Below, piece by piece: positions 63,879 to 64,000 of a stretch of DNA of 64,000 nucleotides; within the stretch, counting starts at the first letter, position 1, and every line of letters starts with the position of its first letter. Origin of the DNA: Rhodocaloribacter litoris (lineage in GTDB: Bacteria > Bacteroidota > Rhodothermia > Rhodothermales > ISCAR-4553). The stretch lies in the NCBI RefSeq assembly GCF_011682235.2, contig NZ_CP076718.1, positions 430,469 to 494,468 of the forward strand. Direction: 5' to 3'. A program made the position numbers and the translations under genes. The notes beneath the pieces are model-generated. The model searched no databases, was not told the DNA's origin, and saw nothing but the letters and a program-made list of their open reading frames with translations.

Positions 63879-64000
63879 ATGGAAACCTATTTCGGCAAGT
63901 ATCGCGGGCTGGTACTCAACAACGTGGATCCGATGCAAAAGGGGCGGCTGCTCGTCCAGTTGCCCGATGTGCTGGGCCTCTCGACCTCGAGCTGGGCGAT
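63879..64000 (+). CDS. eCIS spike protein (gp5-like OB fold), 5' part only
   Basis: Starts METYFGKYRGLVLNNVDPMQ and continues KGRLLVQLPDVLGLSTSSWA, the beginning of the gp5/VgrG OB-fold (baseplate assembly protein V type). The window ends after about 40 codons. It lies 49 bases after the hub gene. Confidence 0.85.
   Translation, partial: METYFGKYRGLVLNNVDPMQKGRLLVQLPDVLGLSTSSWA

Noticed and set aside
52964-64000. Prophage tail or type VI secretion interpretation of the contractile cluster.
   Set aside because: DUF4255 and the CdcH-like AAA+ ATPase are eCIS hallmarks; there are no capsid, terminase, TssJLM or ClpV genes in the visible part. Not excluded for the part outside the window.

Overview
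The window reads as chromosomal DNA of a high-GC, free-living member of the Rhodothermota/Bacteroidota side of the tree, probably a Rhodothermales bacterium (inference). The reasons are a PorU/PorV pair of the type IX secretion system, start codons mostly without strong Shine-Dalgarno sequences, a eukaryote-like kynurenine pathway, and GC-rich codons throughout except in one AT-rich gene.

Region 1 (1-15,100) is mostly housekeeping: the start of a cystathionine beta-synthase gene leaving the window at base 1, a soluble hybrid histidine kinase, Lon protease with a clear terminator, two small conserved-looking genes, RsgA, topoisomerase I, pyruvate phosphate dikinase, an asparagine-synthase-like protein without the glutaminase cysteine, and a one-helix membrane protein.

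Region 2 (15,292-28,783) is a tryptophan-degradation cluster. Tryptophan 2,3-dioxygenase, a cyclase-type kynurenine formamidase, kynurenine 3-monooxygenase, kynureninase, 3-hydroxyanthranilate dioxygenase, aminocarboxymuconate-semialdehyde (ACMS) decarboxylase, 2-aminomuconate semialdehyde dehydrogenase and a RidA-type 2-aminomuconate deaminase together take tryptophan to the 2-oxo-hexenedioate level. An SDR protein without the usual catalytic residues leads the operon. Between kynureninase and kynurenine monooxygenase sits a foreign-looking insert (about 22.03-26.3 kb) with a DUF1593 lipoprotein, an AT-rich serine-hydrolase lipoprotein, an IS200/IS605-like palindromic remnant and REP-like hairpins.

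Region 3 (29,203-52,545) holds a universal stress protein, then leftward genes for Hpt, TilS, MutL, a small membrane protein, CdsA, a DUF2007 protein, a CPBP protease and a sigma-like factor with two region-4-like domains. Next come a tRNA-Arg(CCG) with promoter and terminator, a glutamate/dicarboxylate symporter, a frameshifted DUF92 gene, a TlpA-type thioredoxin, PorV, PorU, a HisKA-only protein, an MBL hydrolase, a LON-domain protein, a sodium/solute symporter and an outer-membrane barrel protein.

Region 4 (52,964 to the window end) is the first part of an extracellular contractile injection system (eCIS): sheath, inner tube, gp51-like hub-assembly chaperone, a proline-rich protein with a conserved-looking tail, a DUF4255 cap protein fused to a LamG-like lectin domain, an AAA+ ATPase, a small protein, a Cys-motif candidate cargo protein, an orphan beta-rich protein, a tube-initiator protein, a LysM/gpX-like protein, a gp27-like hub and the start of a gp5-like spike. 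Most of these are spaced as one operon. The cap-lectin fusion and the candidate cargo are the most novel items. A third theme is repeats: degenerate 7-nt tandem arrays lie directly in front of several start codons, and palindromic REP-like elements cluster in the kynurenine locus.
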